From Sulfitobacter sp. S190 (GTDB taxonomy: Bacteria > Pseudomonadota > Alphaproteobacteria > Rhodobacterales > Rhodobacteraceae), in the NCBI RefSeq assembly GCF_025141935.1, contig NZ_CP081120.1, positions 992,001 through 1,056,000 on the forward strand: a stretch of 64,000 nt of DNA, given 5' to 3'. This document shows, piece after piece, positions 18,019 through 27,358 of this stretch (the stretch's first letter is position 1; each line of letters begins with the position of its first letter). Under the pieces are notes generated by a model. The model made no database searches, was not told the origin of the DNA, and worked only from the letters and a program-made list of their open reading frames with translations. The position numbers and the translations under genes were made by a program.

Positions 18019-18981
18019 TCACACTTTGATGTTCGTCAGGATGCGCATGACGAAAAGGTTGGCCGCCAGAAAGATCCCCACCGCAAAACAGGCAGGAATG
18101 AAATAGGGGTGCGGTTTCACCTCGTCGTAGTAGTTCGGGTCATAGACGTTGATCACGATCAGCGCGACGATCGGAAAGGCCGACAGGAACTTGCCCGACC
18201 ATTTCGCTTCGGCGGTGATCGCCTTCACACGGCGGAACAGACGGAAGCGCGCCCGGATCACCTTGGCCAGACCGGCGAGGATTTCGGCGAGGTTACCGCC
18301 GGATTGCTGCTGGATCGTAACGGCGACGGCCAGAAAGCGCATATCCTGCATGTCGAGCCGTTCTGCCATGTCTTTCAACGCCTCGCCGACATCACGACCA
18401 TAGGCTGCCTCGTCCGCGATCACGCCGAACTCCGACGCCAGCGGATCCTGGATTTCCTTCGACACGATCGAAACGGCATTGGAAAACGGGTGCCCCACAC
18501 GCAGCGAGCGCACCATCAGCTCAACCGCGTCGGGCAGTTGTTCTTCGATCAGGGCCATCCGTTTGTTGGCTTTCGAGGAGACCCAGAAGAACACTGCGCC
18601 GATGCCAATACCGATCGACATCACGATGCGCACAGGAGTTTCGGTCGCTGTGCCAACCGTCAACGCGACGAAGGCGACAACCGAAATGCCGCCCATCAGC
18701 ATGATCAACTGATGCGGCGTGAATGCGATCGCGGCCTTCTGCGCTTTTTCGGACAGCAGCGAGTAGAGCGGGATCGACTTGGCGTTCATGTGCTGCTGCA
18801 TTTCTTTGCGCAGCTTGTCGAGTACCTCTTCGCGGCGTTGCCCTTTTTCGAGCATTTCGAGGCGGCGGTTGACCCGGCTGTTGAGGCTTATCGATTTGCC
18901 GAACGCCACCAGATACAGGCCTTCGACCAGCACCAGGACGCCCACAAAGATCAGGCCATAGATGATTGGTTCTGCACTCAT
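18019..18981 (-). CDS. tadB: Tad inner-membrane platform protein TadB
   Basis: Type II secretion F-family membrane protein of 320 residues, partner of TadC. It has an N-terminal membrane anchor at about 5-25 and a pair of membrane segments near 90-130. The cytoplasmic T2SSF domain shows EEQLPDAVELMVRSLRVGHP near 147-166 and IQQQSGGNLAEILAGLAKVI near 228-247. C-terminal membrane helices follow. The start lies 11 bp after the cpaF stop, in the conserved order cpaF-tadB-tadC. Confidence 0.94.
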   Translation of the reverse strand: MSAEPIIYGLIFVGVLVLVEGLYLVAFGKSISLNSRVNRRLEMLEKGQRREEVLDKLRKEMQQHMNAKSIPLYSLLSEKAQKAAIAFTPHQLIMLMGGISVVAFVALTVGTATETPVRIVMSIGIGIGAVFFWVSSKANKRMALIEEQLPDAVELMVRSLRVGHPFSNAVSIVSKEIQDPLASEFGVIADEAAYGRDVGEALKDMAERLDMQDMRFLAVAVTIQQQSGGNLAEILAGLAKVIRARFRLFRRVKAITAEAKWSGKFLSAFPIVALIVINVYDPNYYDEVKPHPYFIPACFAVGIFLAANLFVMRILTNIKV

Positions 18982-18992
18982 TTCTCTGATCC

Positions 18993-20429
<1,437 letters not shown>

Positions 20430-20453
20430 CGCGTTACCTTTTCTGTCGCGGCC

Positions 20454-21692
20454 CTAGGCTGCGGCTGCCTCATCGTCCTTGAGCGTGTGGATGGATGCCG
20501 CGAGCTTTGCCAGCTCCTTGCGCAGCGGGCTTTTGGCCGCAGACACCGCAAGCGGTTGGCCGTGGTCATTGGCCTGCGTGATCGGTTTGCCGCCATCGGG
20601 CAGCAGCAGGTCGATGGAAATATCGAGGCTCTCGGCCATGCGTTTGACGCGGCCCTTGCCGCTCAGGTCGGTGAACTTGGGTGCCCGGTTCATCGCATAG
20701 CGCAGCTTTTCGACAGGCAGCTCTTCGGATTGAAGGGCCCGCTTGAACCGCAACGCGTTTTGCGCAGACCGCATGTCCAGTTCCAACATCGCGAAATAGA
20801 TATGCGCGTTGGTCAGGACAGTTTCGGACCACTGCACCAGCGTCGAGGGCATGTCGATGACCACATAATCGAACTGGTTGCGCGCCATTTCGAGCACGCG
20901 CTGCACGTCCTCGGCGGTCACCAAATCCAGCGGCAGCATTTCGGCGGGCGCGGTCAGAACCTGCAGCCTGTCTTCGTAGGTCAGCAGGGCCTGGCCGAAA
21001 ATCTCCTCGTCCATGCCTTCGGTGTCCGACAGCATTTCGTACACGACCTCGCGGCGGGGCAGATCAAGGAAGGTCGAAACGGATCCGTATTGCAGATCAA
21101 GATCGATCAGGCAGACGGAGGGGTGGTTGTTCTTGCCCAGCGTGGCCAGTTCCCACGCCAGATTGACCGCGACCGTTGTTGCCCCTGTTCCTCCGGCAAG
21201 CCCGTGCACGACGATCACTGCACCGTCCTTCTGGGCGCCGGCCTTGAGCTGTGGACCACTGTCCGCGGCGGCCTGCGGCACGGGGTCGGGTTCGCGGATG
21301 CGCTCGATCGCTTGCGCCAGCTCGCCTTCGGGAAGGGGGTAGGGCACGAATTCATCGGCGCCCCCCCGCAGCAACGAATGCAGCGCGGTCGGCGTTACAT
21401 CTTCTGCGATCAGGATTACGCTGATGTCGCGGCGCTTTGCGGCGGCGATAATCTCGGCCATGAGCGGCAGATCGTCTTCGTCATCCTCATCAATGGCGAG
21501 GGCGATGAATTCCATGTGCTTGGCTTCGGGTTGGTTGAAGAAAGCAAGTGCTTCACTGAAGCCCAGATCGCCCCAGCTTTCGCCCAACGCGGTTTCCATG
21601 TCCTCGATCAGCAGATCGAAGTTCTGCACATCCCGGCTTACGGTGCAGGCGAGAATCTCGGCCTGTGTCGGTTCTGGCATCGTGCTGCTCAT
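20454..21692 (-). CDS. cpaE: Pilus localisation ATPase CpaE (TadZ)
   Basis: MinD/ParA-like cytoplasmic protein that places the Tad machine at the cell pole in related bacteria. The 412-residue product has an atypical receiver-like N-terminal domain (about 35-140) and a ParA domain whose P-loop is degenerate (GLAGGTGATTVAVNLA, without the usual Lys before the Thr pair). The Asp motif LIDLDLQYGSVSTFLDLP follows, and a switch-2-like strand YVVIDMPSTL comes later. A deviant P-loop is known in TadZ. Start ATG 21692 or ATG 21680. It begins after a 299-bp gap and probably has its own promoter. Confidence 0.93.
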   Translation of the reverse strand: MSSTMPEPTQAEILACTVSRDVQNFDLLIEDMETALGESWGDLGFSEALAFFNQPEAKHMEFIALAIDEDDEDDLPLMAEIIAAAKRRDISVILIAEDVTPTALHSLLRGGADEFVPYPLPEGELAQAIERIREPDPVPQAAADSGPQLKAGAQKDGAVIVVHGLAGGTGATTVAVNLAWELATLGKNNHPSVCLIDLDLQYGSVSTFLDLPRREVVYEMLSDTEGMDEEIFGQALLTYEDRLQVLTAPAEMLPLDLVTAEDVQRVLEMARNQFDYVVIDMPSTLVQWSETVLTNAHIYFAMLELDMRSAQNALRFKRALQSEELPVEKLRYAMNRAPKFTDLSGKGRVKRMAESLDISIDLLLPDGGKPITQANDHGQPLAVSAAKSPLRKELAKLAASIHTLKDDEAAAA

Positions 21693-21991
21693 ACACTCGG
21701 TTCCCTTGTTTCAAAGGGCAAGCGGCGCGGCGGATCAGAATGGATCGCATCGGCCGGATCGCCCCCGTCCGACTCGTTTTGCCGGACAGAATTATCCCTT
21801 GGGAAAGAGGTATCGCCGACATTTGGGGCGAGATTGGGGCTGAATTGCTTCGATTGTTGGGTATCGTGAAACGATAGCGGGGCAAACAAGCGGATTGGTC
21901 AGGCGTGACCGCCGAAACCGCCGGGTAGGGGCCCTATTCGTGAACAAAGCCGCGCAAATGGCGGCTTTGATCAAAGGTCACTGGCGGGTGG
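21693..21991 (-). other. 299-bp gap within the Tad locus
   Basis: No convincing gene lies in this stretch. It holds a terminator-like hairpin next to the OmpA lipoprotein stop, a short inverted repeat TATCG/CGATA at 21862-21876, and presumably a promoter for cpaE. I could not identify clear promoter boxes. Confidence 0.6.
21946..21968 (-). terminator. Terminator-like hairpin after the OmpA lipoprotein gene
   Basis: AAAGCCGC (21946-21953) is a perfect 8-bp partner of GCGGCTTT (21961-21968) around a 7-base loop. On the minus strand the stem ends in TTT, 23 bp after the stop of the OmpA-type gene. The T tract is short, so termination may be partial. Confidence 0.6.
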
Positions 21992-22672
21992 TTAGCGTGT
22001 TTCGCCAACGGATCCGACGGTTGTTGTCGTCAATGTGGTCTGCGATACGGCGCTCGCAACATAGTCGCGATAAATGATCTGCGCGTACTTTCCGTCCAGC
22101 ACCGTGGGGTGCCGTTTCACGAAGCCGCTGACCTCCGTTACCGTCCGGCGGTTGCGTCGCTCGCGCCCCTGGGTGACGACAAGGGGTTGGGTTTCGCCAA
22201 AGGAAACAACAGCTTCGAGCCGGTGGCGGCCAATGCCCTGAGTGCTCAGGAAGTGGACGACCGCGCGGGCGCGTTGCAAACCCAGACGCTTGTTATAGCG
22301 GTTCGAGCCGACCTTGTCGGTATGGCCGTATACCCGGAAGCGGACTTCGGGGAACTGACGGATCCAGCTCGCCTGCTTGCGCAAAATGGCCTGTGCGCGC
22401 GCATCAAGACGCGCTGAATTGAAGGCAAAATTGACAGTGCTGTCGATTTCGGAGGCAAAACGGTTGGCCAGATCGAAGGTGTACTGGCGCTCACCAGTCA
22501 TGATCAGCTTGTTGTTCAGCGTTGCATCGCCAAACGCGCCGGTATCGACGATTGCGCCCGCTTCGGAATGGAACTGGGTAAAGACGGCATCCTCACTCGG
22601 CGCGCAGGCAGAGAGGCCAAAAGCGGTCAAGGCGCCGAGTGCGCTAAGCTTATATGCGATCGAGCTTTGCAT
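21992..22672 (-). CDS. OmpA-family lipoprotein of the Tad locus
   Basis: A 226-residue predicted lipoprotein; the signal peptide ends GLSAC with Cys23. The OmpA C-terminal domain spans about 80-185, with YGHTDKVGSNRYNKRLGLQR as its peptidoglycan-binding signature and a late RERRNRRT motif. ATG 22672 lies 4 bp after the cpaC stop, so translation is probably coupled to the secretin; the longer frame to 22843 overlaps cpaC and was not chosen. It occupies the place where many tad loci carry CpaD/RcpB. I infer that it anchors the secretin complex to peptidoglycan. Its C-terminal tail of about 40 residues is Thr/Val-rich. Confidence 0.87.
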   Translation of the reverse strand: MQSSIAYKLSALGALTAFGLSACAPSEDAVFTQFHSEAGAIVDTGAFGDATLNNKLIMTGERQYTFDLANRFASEIDSTVNFAFNSARLDARAQAILRKQASWIRQFPEVRFRVYGHTDKVGSNRYNKRLGLQRARAVVHFLSTQGIGRHRLEAVVSFGETQPLVVTQGRERRNRRTVTEVSGFVKRHPTVLDGKYAQIIYRDYVASAVSQTTLTTTTVGSVGETR

Positions 22673-22676
22673 TGTC

Positions 22677-24116
22677 TTAATCCAGTACGTAGCCATAAGA
22701 GCCGGTAAAGTCTTGTTTTGCAACCTCTCCAGCCGCGCCTTTGCTTGGCGTGCGGGTGCCGGCGGCAGTGCGTCCGAACAGGAACAAGTCCTTTTCGGTT
22801 GGCGGTTTGATCCGGTCCGTCGGCAGCGCAAGCGCGTCGCCACGGGTCGGGGTGACCAGATGAGCGGTCGTGATGATCACCAATTCCGTCTGGCTGCGCT
22901 GGTATTCAGCGCTGCGGAACAGTGCGCCCAGCACCGGCACGTCGCCAATCCAGGGAAGTTGCGATGAATTGTCTGTAAAATCATCTTCCAGCAAACCCGC
23001 GATGGCAAAGCTTTCACCGTCGCGCATTTCAACCGTTGTCGATGTTTCGCGCCGCGAGAAGGCCGCCACGTTGAACCCACCGTCAAGTGTGACACCGTTG
23101 GCCGCATCAATGGCCGATACGGCGGCCTTGAGCTCGAGGTTGATCAGATCCTTGTCCACGACGCGTGGGATGAAGGACAGCTCGACACCGAAAGGTTTGA
23201 ATTGAATGGAAATTCGACCATCGCCCTGCGCCACGGGGATAGGATATTCCCCCCCGGCGAGGAATTTGGCCTCTTGGCCCGAAAGGGCGACAAGATTGGG
23301 TTCGGCAAGGAAGCGAACGACGCCTTTTTGCTCGAGCGCTTCAAGCAGGATGCCGACCTGTGTGGACCCTGCGTTGAAACCAAACAGAATTGCGCCTGTG
23401 TTTGTGTTGGATTCGGGCAGTCCGCCGCCAAGTGCCGCGCCGTTGATGCCCTCGGTGACGAGTGTACCGGTGCCGCTGCGCACGCCCAGATCGCTGCCGA
23501 TCCCGCCCGACAACGAGAGAGACGAGCTGAGCGATTTCGATACGCTGCGCTGCATTTCCGCGAAACGGACCTTGAGCATGACCTGCTGAACGCCCCCGAC
23601 GCTCATCAGGTTTGACACACGTTCGGGCGCGTAGCGCTGCGCCAGATCGAGCGCACGCTGCAATTTCTGGCTGGACGAGACGACACCGGACATGACGATC
23701 CCGTCATTCGCGGTGCGCACTTCGATCTTTTCGCCGGGGAGAATTTGCCGCAGGCGTTCCTTGAACTCCGAAATATCTGGCGCAACCTGCACATCGACAT
23801 TCGTGATCAGGCGACCGGAAGGGTCAAGCAAGGTCAGTGTCGTACGTCCGGGGGATTTGCCCAGAACATACATGGTGCGGTCGGACAGGGCGGAGATGTC
23901 CGCAATGCCGGGGTTCGCGATGGTTAGTTCCGCAAAAGGCACATCGCTTTCGACAACCACGGCGCGGTTCATGGGAACGCTCAAATTTGAACTTGTTCCC
24001 TTTTTCACTACGCGCAGATTGTCAGCGGCAACTGCAGTGGGAACTGCGGCTGTCATTGCGGATACGCTCAAGCTCAGCCCCAATAGGGCTGCTGTCATAA
24101 ATCTATCGATTTTCAT
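22677..24116 (-). CDS. cpaC: Tad pilus outer-membrane secretin CpaC (RcpA)
   Basis: Forms the outer-membrane channel for the Tad pilus. The 479-residue product has a signal peptide ending near AVAA (about residue 31). A pilus-type N domain follows (MNRAVVVESDVPFAELTIAN near 49-68), then a BON-like segment at about 115-180. The C-terminal secretin domain includes GGEYPIPVAQGDG and the closing strand region VPVLGALFRS. The ATG at 24116 was chosen over 24137 because it starts the signal peptide, with AGGCAGG upstream. A 193-bp gap containing a terminator separates it from cpaB. Confidence 0.95.
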   Translation of the reverse strand: MKIDRFMTAALLGLSLSVSAMTAAVPTAVAADNLRVVKKGTSSNLSVPMNRAVVVESDVPFAELTIANPGIADISALSDRTMYVLGKSPGRTTLTLLDPSGRLITNVDVQVAPDISEFKERLRQILPGEKIEVRTANDGIVMSGVVSSSQKLQRALDLAQRYAPERVSNLMSVGGVQQVMLKVRFAEMQRSVSKSLSSSLSLSGGIGSDLGVRSGTGTLVTEGINGAALGGGLPESNTNTGAILFGFNAGSTQVGILLEALEQKGVVRFLAEPNLVALSGQEAKFLAGGEYPIPVAQGDGRISIQFKPFGVELSFIPRVVDKDLINLELKAAVSAIDAANGVTLDGGFNVAAFSRRETSTTVEMRDGESFAIAGLLEDDFTDNSSQLPWIGDVPVLGALFRSAEYQRSQTELVIITTAHLVTPTRGDALALPTDRIKPPTEKDLFLFGRTAAGTRTPSKGAAGEVAKQDFTGSYGYVLD

Positions 24117-24266
24117 GTGACCTGCCTTTTTGATCACGCCTCAGAGTAGGGTCTTATTGCCCGTCGTTCCGGTCACCCTGCGGCAGTTTGTGTTTTTTTG
24201 CAAGAATCAATGCGTTCCGCGATTGAATGCATGTGGATAAATGGCAACAGAGCGCAAACGCAAAAC

Positions 24267-24286
24267 GCCGCCCGGAGAGGGGCGGC
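24267..24286 (-). terminator. Terminator of cpaB
   Basis: GCCGCCC (24267-24273) pairs with GGGCGGC (24280-24286) around a 6-base loop. On the minus strand the stem is followed by GTTTTG. It lies about 24 bp beyond the cpaB stop, so cpaC probably needs its own promoter in 24117-24266. Confidence 0.72.
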
Positions 24287-24309
24287 GCGCAATTTATTGT
24301 TGTTATGTA

Positions 24310-25158
24310 TTAGTTTGTACAGGGTATCGGCAATTCCACAACCTCCGCGCCCTTGCGGGTTCGGATCGTGCAGACACGCTCTTTTTCGGCAACGGGGGCG
24401 GCCACTTCGGCCTCGATGCCCAAGAGCGAGCGTTGGTTTACCTGCACCGCGGAGGCGATCGTATCGTCACCGGCACCGACCAGCGACAGCGACAGACGAC
24501 CGGTGGACTGGGCCTGCGCCAATGCGCCGACCTGGTTGGGATTGACGGCGACTGTCACCGTGCGGGCGATTGTCGCGCCGTCGACTTCACCGGCGCTCTG
24601 GTCCACCGCGATGAGCTTGACGCCCGCTTCGATCAGCTTGGTCACCTCGCCGGCCTCGTTGCCACGGCCTGTGCGGCCGGTCCAGTAAACGTCGACACGG
24701 TCACCGGGGCGCAAAAAGCCCGACACGCCGCTCGATACGTCGACCTTGATGGCAAAGGCCCGCATGCCGCGCTCCAGGCGCGATGTGATGCCGGCGTCCT
24801 CACCCGGTGCGGTCACTTTTACTGCAAGCAATGCTTCGTCTTTTTCGATGGGGCGCAAGATCACGCGCAATTCTTCGGTTGTCGGCGGAAAAATCTCTTC
24901 TTCGGTCTTGAACGCACCTTCGGGAATGGCCGTCACCGGGAAATCAACTGCGCGCACGTCCTCTGCCGCCAGCCGGTCACCGTATTTCAAAGCCCGTGTG
25001 GCCACATAGACGGTTTCGGTCGGCACGATCTTCTGTCTGGCCATCTCGGCGCGGTTGAGCGCGGCCTGATATTGCCCGATCTGGCCCTTGGCAAGATACA
25101 CCGCACCACCCGCGAGGGCGATGCCAACCAATAGAACCAAGCCAAATACCATACGCAT
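24310..25158 (-). CDS. cpaB: Tad pilus assembly protein CpaB (RcpC)
   Basis: Periplasmic assembly protein of the Tad system, 282 residues. An N-terminal signal anchor (about 4-24) is followed by an SAF-type domain with TVYVATRALKYGDRLAAEDV near 49-68. The RcpC/CpaB C-terminal domain follows, with GMRAFAIKVDVSSGVSGFLR and the conserved GDRVDVYWTG near 155. The protein ends in a short beta-rich tail with a Cys pair (CTIRTRKG and PIPCTN). It usually precedes the secretin, as here. Confidence 0.93.
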   Translation of the reverse strand: MRMVFGLVLLVGIALAGGAVYLAKGQIGQYQAALNRAEMARQKIVPTETVYVATRALKYGDRLAAEDVRAVDFPVTAIPEGAFKTEEEIFPPTTEELRVILRPIEKDEALLAVKVTAPGEDAGITSRLERGMRAFAIKVDVSSGVSGFLRPGDRVDVYWTGRTGRGNEAGEVTKLIEAGVKLIAVDQSAGEVDGATIARTVTVAVNPNQVGALAQAQSTGRLSLSLVGAGDDTIASAVQVNQRSLLGIEAEVAAPVAEKERVCTIRTRKGAEVVELPIPCTN

Positions 25159-25310
25159 TCTTGTATTCCTTTTCTGCTCTGGGGTCCTTTTTCACGGCCC
25201 CGTTTTTCACCTTGCTCGGATGATACGGTCGAAATGCGGCATTGATGTGCGGGCAAGGCGGCATTCACATGACTTTCACCCGTCGGGACAGGCGGTCAGT
25301 CAAACTGACA

Positions 25311-25335
25311 AAAACCCACACGGGGATGGGGTTTC
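25311..25335 (-). terminator. Weak terminator-like hairpin after the second pilin gene
   Basis: On the minus strand an ACCC/GGGT stem ends in a TTTTTG tract, 23 bp beyond the stop of the second pilin gene. A second short perfect hairpin (GTCAGT 25295-25300 with ACTGAC 25304-25309) follows. The stem is short, so confidence is low. Confidence 0.4.
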
Positions 25336-25357
25336 GTCTTCGTAATATGCAGGAAAA

Positions 25358-25540
25358 TCAGTGCAGATCTTCGATGTCGGTTGTCGACAGGTATACGCCG
25401 ACCCGGTCGCCCACGCTTTTGCTGCCTGATTGGATCGAGGCAAAAGAAACGATGGCGATGCCACAAATGGCGGCCGTCAGAACGACCCAATCGACCGTGA
25501 CTGCGCCGGATTCTTCGCGGAAAAAATTACTCAGTTTCAT
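25358..25540 (-). CDS. Second Flp-type pilin-like protein
   Basis: A 60-residue pilin-like protein. A short charged leader (MKLSNFFREESG) precedes the hydrophobic segment AVTVDWVVLTAAICGIAIVS, so prepilin cleavage would fall after Gly12. That core is nearly the same as in the major pilin upstream, including Asp at +5 in place of the usual Glu of Flp. The C-terminal part (SGSKSVGDRVGVYLSTTDIE) differs and is acidic at the end. The ribosome site is weak. It lies beyond a strong terminator, which suggests lower expression: a minor pilin or tip subunit is inferred. Confidence 0.85.
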   Translation of the reverse strand: MKLSNFFREESGAVTVDWVVLTAAICGIAIVSFASIQSGSKSVGDRVGVYLSTTDIEDLH

Positions 25541-25601
25541 ATGCAGCTCAATTCTTAAGGAAATGTTCCGATGTGATCAGGTCACGCCCGGCCACAAAAA
25601 A

Positions 25602-25634
25602 GGGGTCGCGTGCTGCGATACAGAACGCGACCCC
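25602..25634 (-). terminator. Rho-independent terminator after the main Flp pilin
   Basis: GGGGTCGCG (25602-25610) pairs perfectly over 9 bp with CGCGACCCC (25626-25634). On the minus strand the stem is followed directly by six T. It lies 22 bp beyond the pilin stop. Such a terminator explains high, separate expression of a major pilin relative to downstream assembly genes. Confidence 0.9.
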
Positions 25635-25655
25635 CAATTTCAGACGACGCCCGGA

Positions 25656-25856
25656 TTAAGGAGTAGGCGCGCCGATGTCACCGATGGTCTGCTGACCCAG
25701 GAAGGTCGAAGTAGCAGCTGTCATGCCGGTCGCGCCGGATTCGATGGATGTGTAGGCTGCGATCGCCAGGCCAACAACGGCGGCTGTCAGAACAACCCAG
25801 TCAACTGTAACGGCGCCAGATTCGTCATCGCGGAAGTTTTTGATAAAGTTCATCAT
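25656..25856 (-). CDS. flp: Flp-type major pilin
   Basis: The probable main subunit of the Tad pilus, 66 residues from ATG 25856 (25853 is an adjacent alternative ATG). A short leader (MMNFIKNFRDDESG) precedes AVTVDWVVLTAAVVGLAIAA. Prepilin cleavage after the Gly would leave Asp at position +5 and Trp at +6 where Flp pilins have Glu-Tyr. The C-terminal part is small, Thr/Ala-rich and uncharged except near the end. GGAGGG lies 9-14 bases upstream, an unusually good ribosome site. It heads the minus-strand Tad locus and is followed by a strong terminator. Confidence 0.92.
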   Translation of the reverse strand: MMNFIKNFRDDESGAVTVDWVVLTAAVVGLAIAAYTSIESGATGMTAATSTFLGQQTIGDIGAPTP

Positions 25857-25950
25857 GTTTCGTCCCTCCAAAGGATCAGTAGATATTTCAGTTTCAACCT
25901 TGCTTCGCTTGTTGACCCGCTCTCATTCAGGCCAGCTCGACTTGGTATGA

Positions 25951-25960
25951 CGCTATATAG
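25951..25960 (-). promoter_or_regulatory. Possible -10 box of the pilin promoter
   Basis: The sequence CTATATAG lies about 97 bases upstream of the pilin ATG on the minus strand, in the AT-rich leader. I could not place a matching -35 box with confidence, so this is tentative. Confidence 0.3.
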
Positions 25961-26063
25961 ACGGATGATTGGGGCATGAATTTGACCGCAAATATGGTAA
26001 TTGACCTCTCATTAGGAAATTCGCCGGATTTTTTGGTAACCCCCTGTTTTTGTTGGCGTTAAA

Positions 26064-26078
26064 AGATAAACTTTATCT
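26064..26078. promoter_or_regulatory. Perfect 15-bp palindrome, candidate operator
   Basis: AGATAAA at 26064-26070 and TTTATCT at 26072-26078 form a perfect inverted repeat around one base. It lies about 145 bp upstream of the transglycosylase start and about 208 bp upstream of the pilin start. The size and symmetry suit a dimeric regulator, but no regulator is assigned. Confidence 0.45.
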
Positions 26079-26222
26079 GAAAAGAGCGGCAACAGGCGTG
26101 CGCTTGTGGCAATTATGGCAAATTCGCCATGTTTATGTGCCGGGTTTGCTGGATCGGAGGGGGTATTTCGTGCGAAAAACCTCTCAACGAGCAGATAAAA
26201 ACAAACAAACAGCAGGCATTCC

Positions 26223-27065
26223 ATGCGTCCGAACCGATTTTTGGCGCTGACATGCGTCGTCAGTGCAGTTGTCGCGCTTTCCTCCGCGCGGGCCGAAACG
26301 CCCGCGCCCGCATTCCCGTCCTTCAGTTCCAAAAGCGTGAAGCCCCCCAAGCGTGGCAAAACGGCCAAGGCCATTCCGCAGATTGCCCCCGACCAGGGGT
26401 TCTGGAACGATGGCCAGACACAGGCGCCCACACCCGCGGTGGTGGCTCAGCCCTCGGGAACGATCAAGAGACCCGCGGCGGGCCAATATGACTGGTTCTG
26501 GGCCAGTGTATCGCCGGACGCCGCACAGGCTGGCCCCGGCAGATTGCAAAAAGCGATCACCACATTGCGCACCGCAACATCGAAAGTGCCCGCACCGCGG
26601 CTGCAGCACATGCAGAATATCGCGCAGGTGCATGGCATCGATATCCTGAAATCAACCATCGGCACCAAAGTATCGCCCGCGTTGGCGCTTGCCGTCATTT
26701 CGGTCGAATCCTCGGGCAAGGAAGACGCGGTCAGTTCGGCGGGTGCCCAAGGGTTGATGCAGCTCATGCCCGCCACGGCGGACCGCTTTGGCGTAACAGA
26801 CAGTCTCCAGCCGCAACAGAACATCGCGGGTGGGGTGAAATACCTCGACTGGCTGATGGGCGAGTTTGGCGATGACCCTATTTTGGTGCTGGCGGGGTAT
26901 AATGCGGGCGAAGGATCGGTGCGCAAACATGCAGGCGTGCCGCCATTTGCGGAAACGCGCGACTACGTGCCCAAGGTGCTCGCCGCGTTTCAGGTCGCCA
27001 AGGGGCTATGCAAAACGCCGCCCGAGCTGATCTCGGACGGCTGTGTTTTTGTGAAGATGCAGTAA
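26223..27065 (+). CDS. Lytic transglycosylase (SLT domain)
   Basis: An exported peptidoglycan lytic transglycosylase of 280 residues. A signal peptide (to about residue 24, ARA|ET) is followed by a Pro/Lys-rich stretch to about 90. The SLT catalytic domain runs from about 130, with the catalytic Glu162 in VISVESSGKEDAVS, the motif GAQGLMQLMPATA, and the closing AGYNAGEGSVRKHAGVPPF. Two Cys near the C terminus (GLCKTPPELISDGC) could form a disulfide. Standing divergent to the pilus locus, it may open the wall for pilus passage; that is inference. Confidence 0.92.
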   Translation: MRPNRFLALTCVVSAVVALSSARAETPAPAFPSFSSKSVKPPKRGKTAKAIPQIAPDQGFWNDGQTQAPTPAVVAQPSGTIKRPAAGQYDWFWASVSPDAAQAGPGRLQKAITTLRTATSKVPAPRLQHMQNIAQVHGIDILKSTIGTKVSPALALAVISVESSGKEDAVSSAGAQGLMQLMPATADRFGVTDSLQPQQNIAGGVKYLDWLMGEFGDDPILVLAGYNAGEGSVRKHAGVPPFAETRDYVPKVLAAFQVAKGLCKTPPELISDGCVFVKMQ

Positions 27066-27067
27066 GG

Positions 27068-27358
27068 TCAGACGTTGAAGGCGTCGGCCCACTCGGGATG
27101 CTTGCGGCGCATCGCGTTGACGAAGGGGCACAACGGCACGATGCGGAAGCCTTCGGCGCGCGCATCCGCGACGAGCCGTTCCACCAGCATCAGGCCCGCC
27201 CCCGTACCCTTCAGCGTCTCGGGCACGTCCGTGTGGTCCGCGATCACCTGCGTCTCACCAAGTTTGGAATACGTCAGTTCGGCTTCCTGCCCCTGCAGGT
27301 GCAGAACGTAGCGCCCTTTGGAGCCTTCGACCTCGCGGGTGATGTCGGGGTCAGACAA
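27068..27358 (-). CDS. Small GNAT-type acetyltransferase (YjdJ/NATD1-like)
   Basis: A 96-residue protein resembling the short GNAT group that includes NATD1 and YjdJ. After the beta strands ([16 protein letters not shown]) it has the acetyl-CoA loop [20 protein letters not shown] near 49-68, then [18 protein letters not shown]. The start is TTG 27358, preceded by GGAGG at the right spacing, and it overlaps the end of scoB by 8 bp. Substrate unknown. Confidence 0.82.
   Translation of the reverse strand: MSDPDITREVEGSKGRYVLHLQGQEAELTYSKLGETQVIADHTDVPETLKGTGAGLMLVERLVADARAEGFRIVPLCPFVNAMRRKHPEWADAFNV

Larger units (their letters stand above)
25857..26222. other. 366-bp divergent intergenic region, pilin / lytic transglycosylase
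   Basis: No gene is seen. The stretch is clearly AT-richer than its surroundings and must hold promoters for both the pilin (minus) and the transglycosylase (plus). It contains a TATATAG box on the minus strand and a perfect 15-bp palindrome. Confidence 0.7.

Noticed and set aside
25242..25979. 245-codon plus-strand frame across the two pilin genes
   Set aside because: Both minus-strand pilins have the prepilin signature, and the main one also has a strong ribosome site and terminator; the plus frame has no domain.
25857..26222. Small RNA or tRNA gene in the longest gap
   Set aside because: No cloverleaf or conserved tRNA boxes; better explained as a divergent promoter region.
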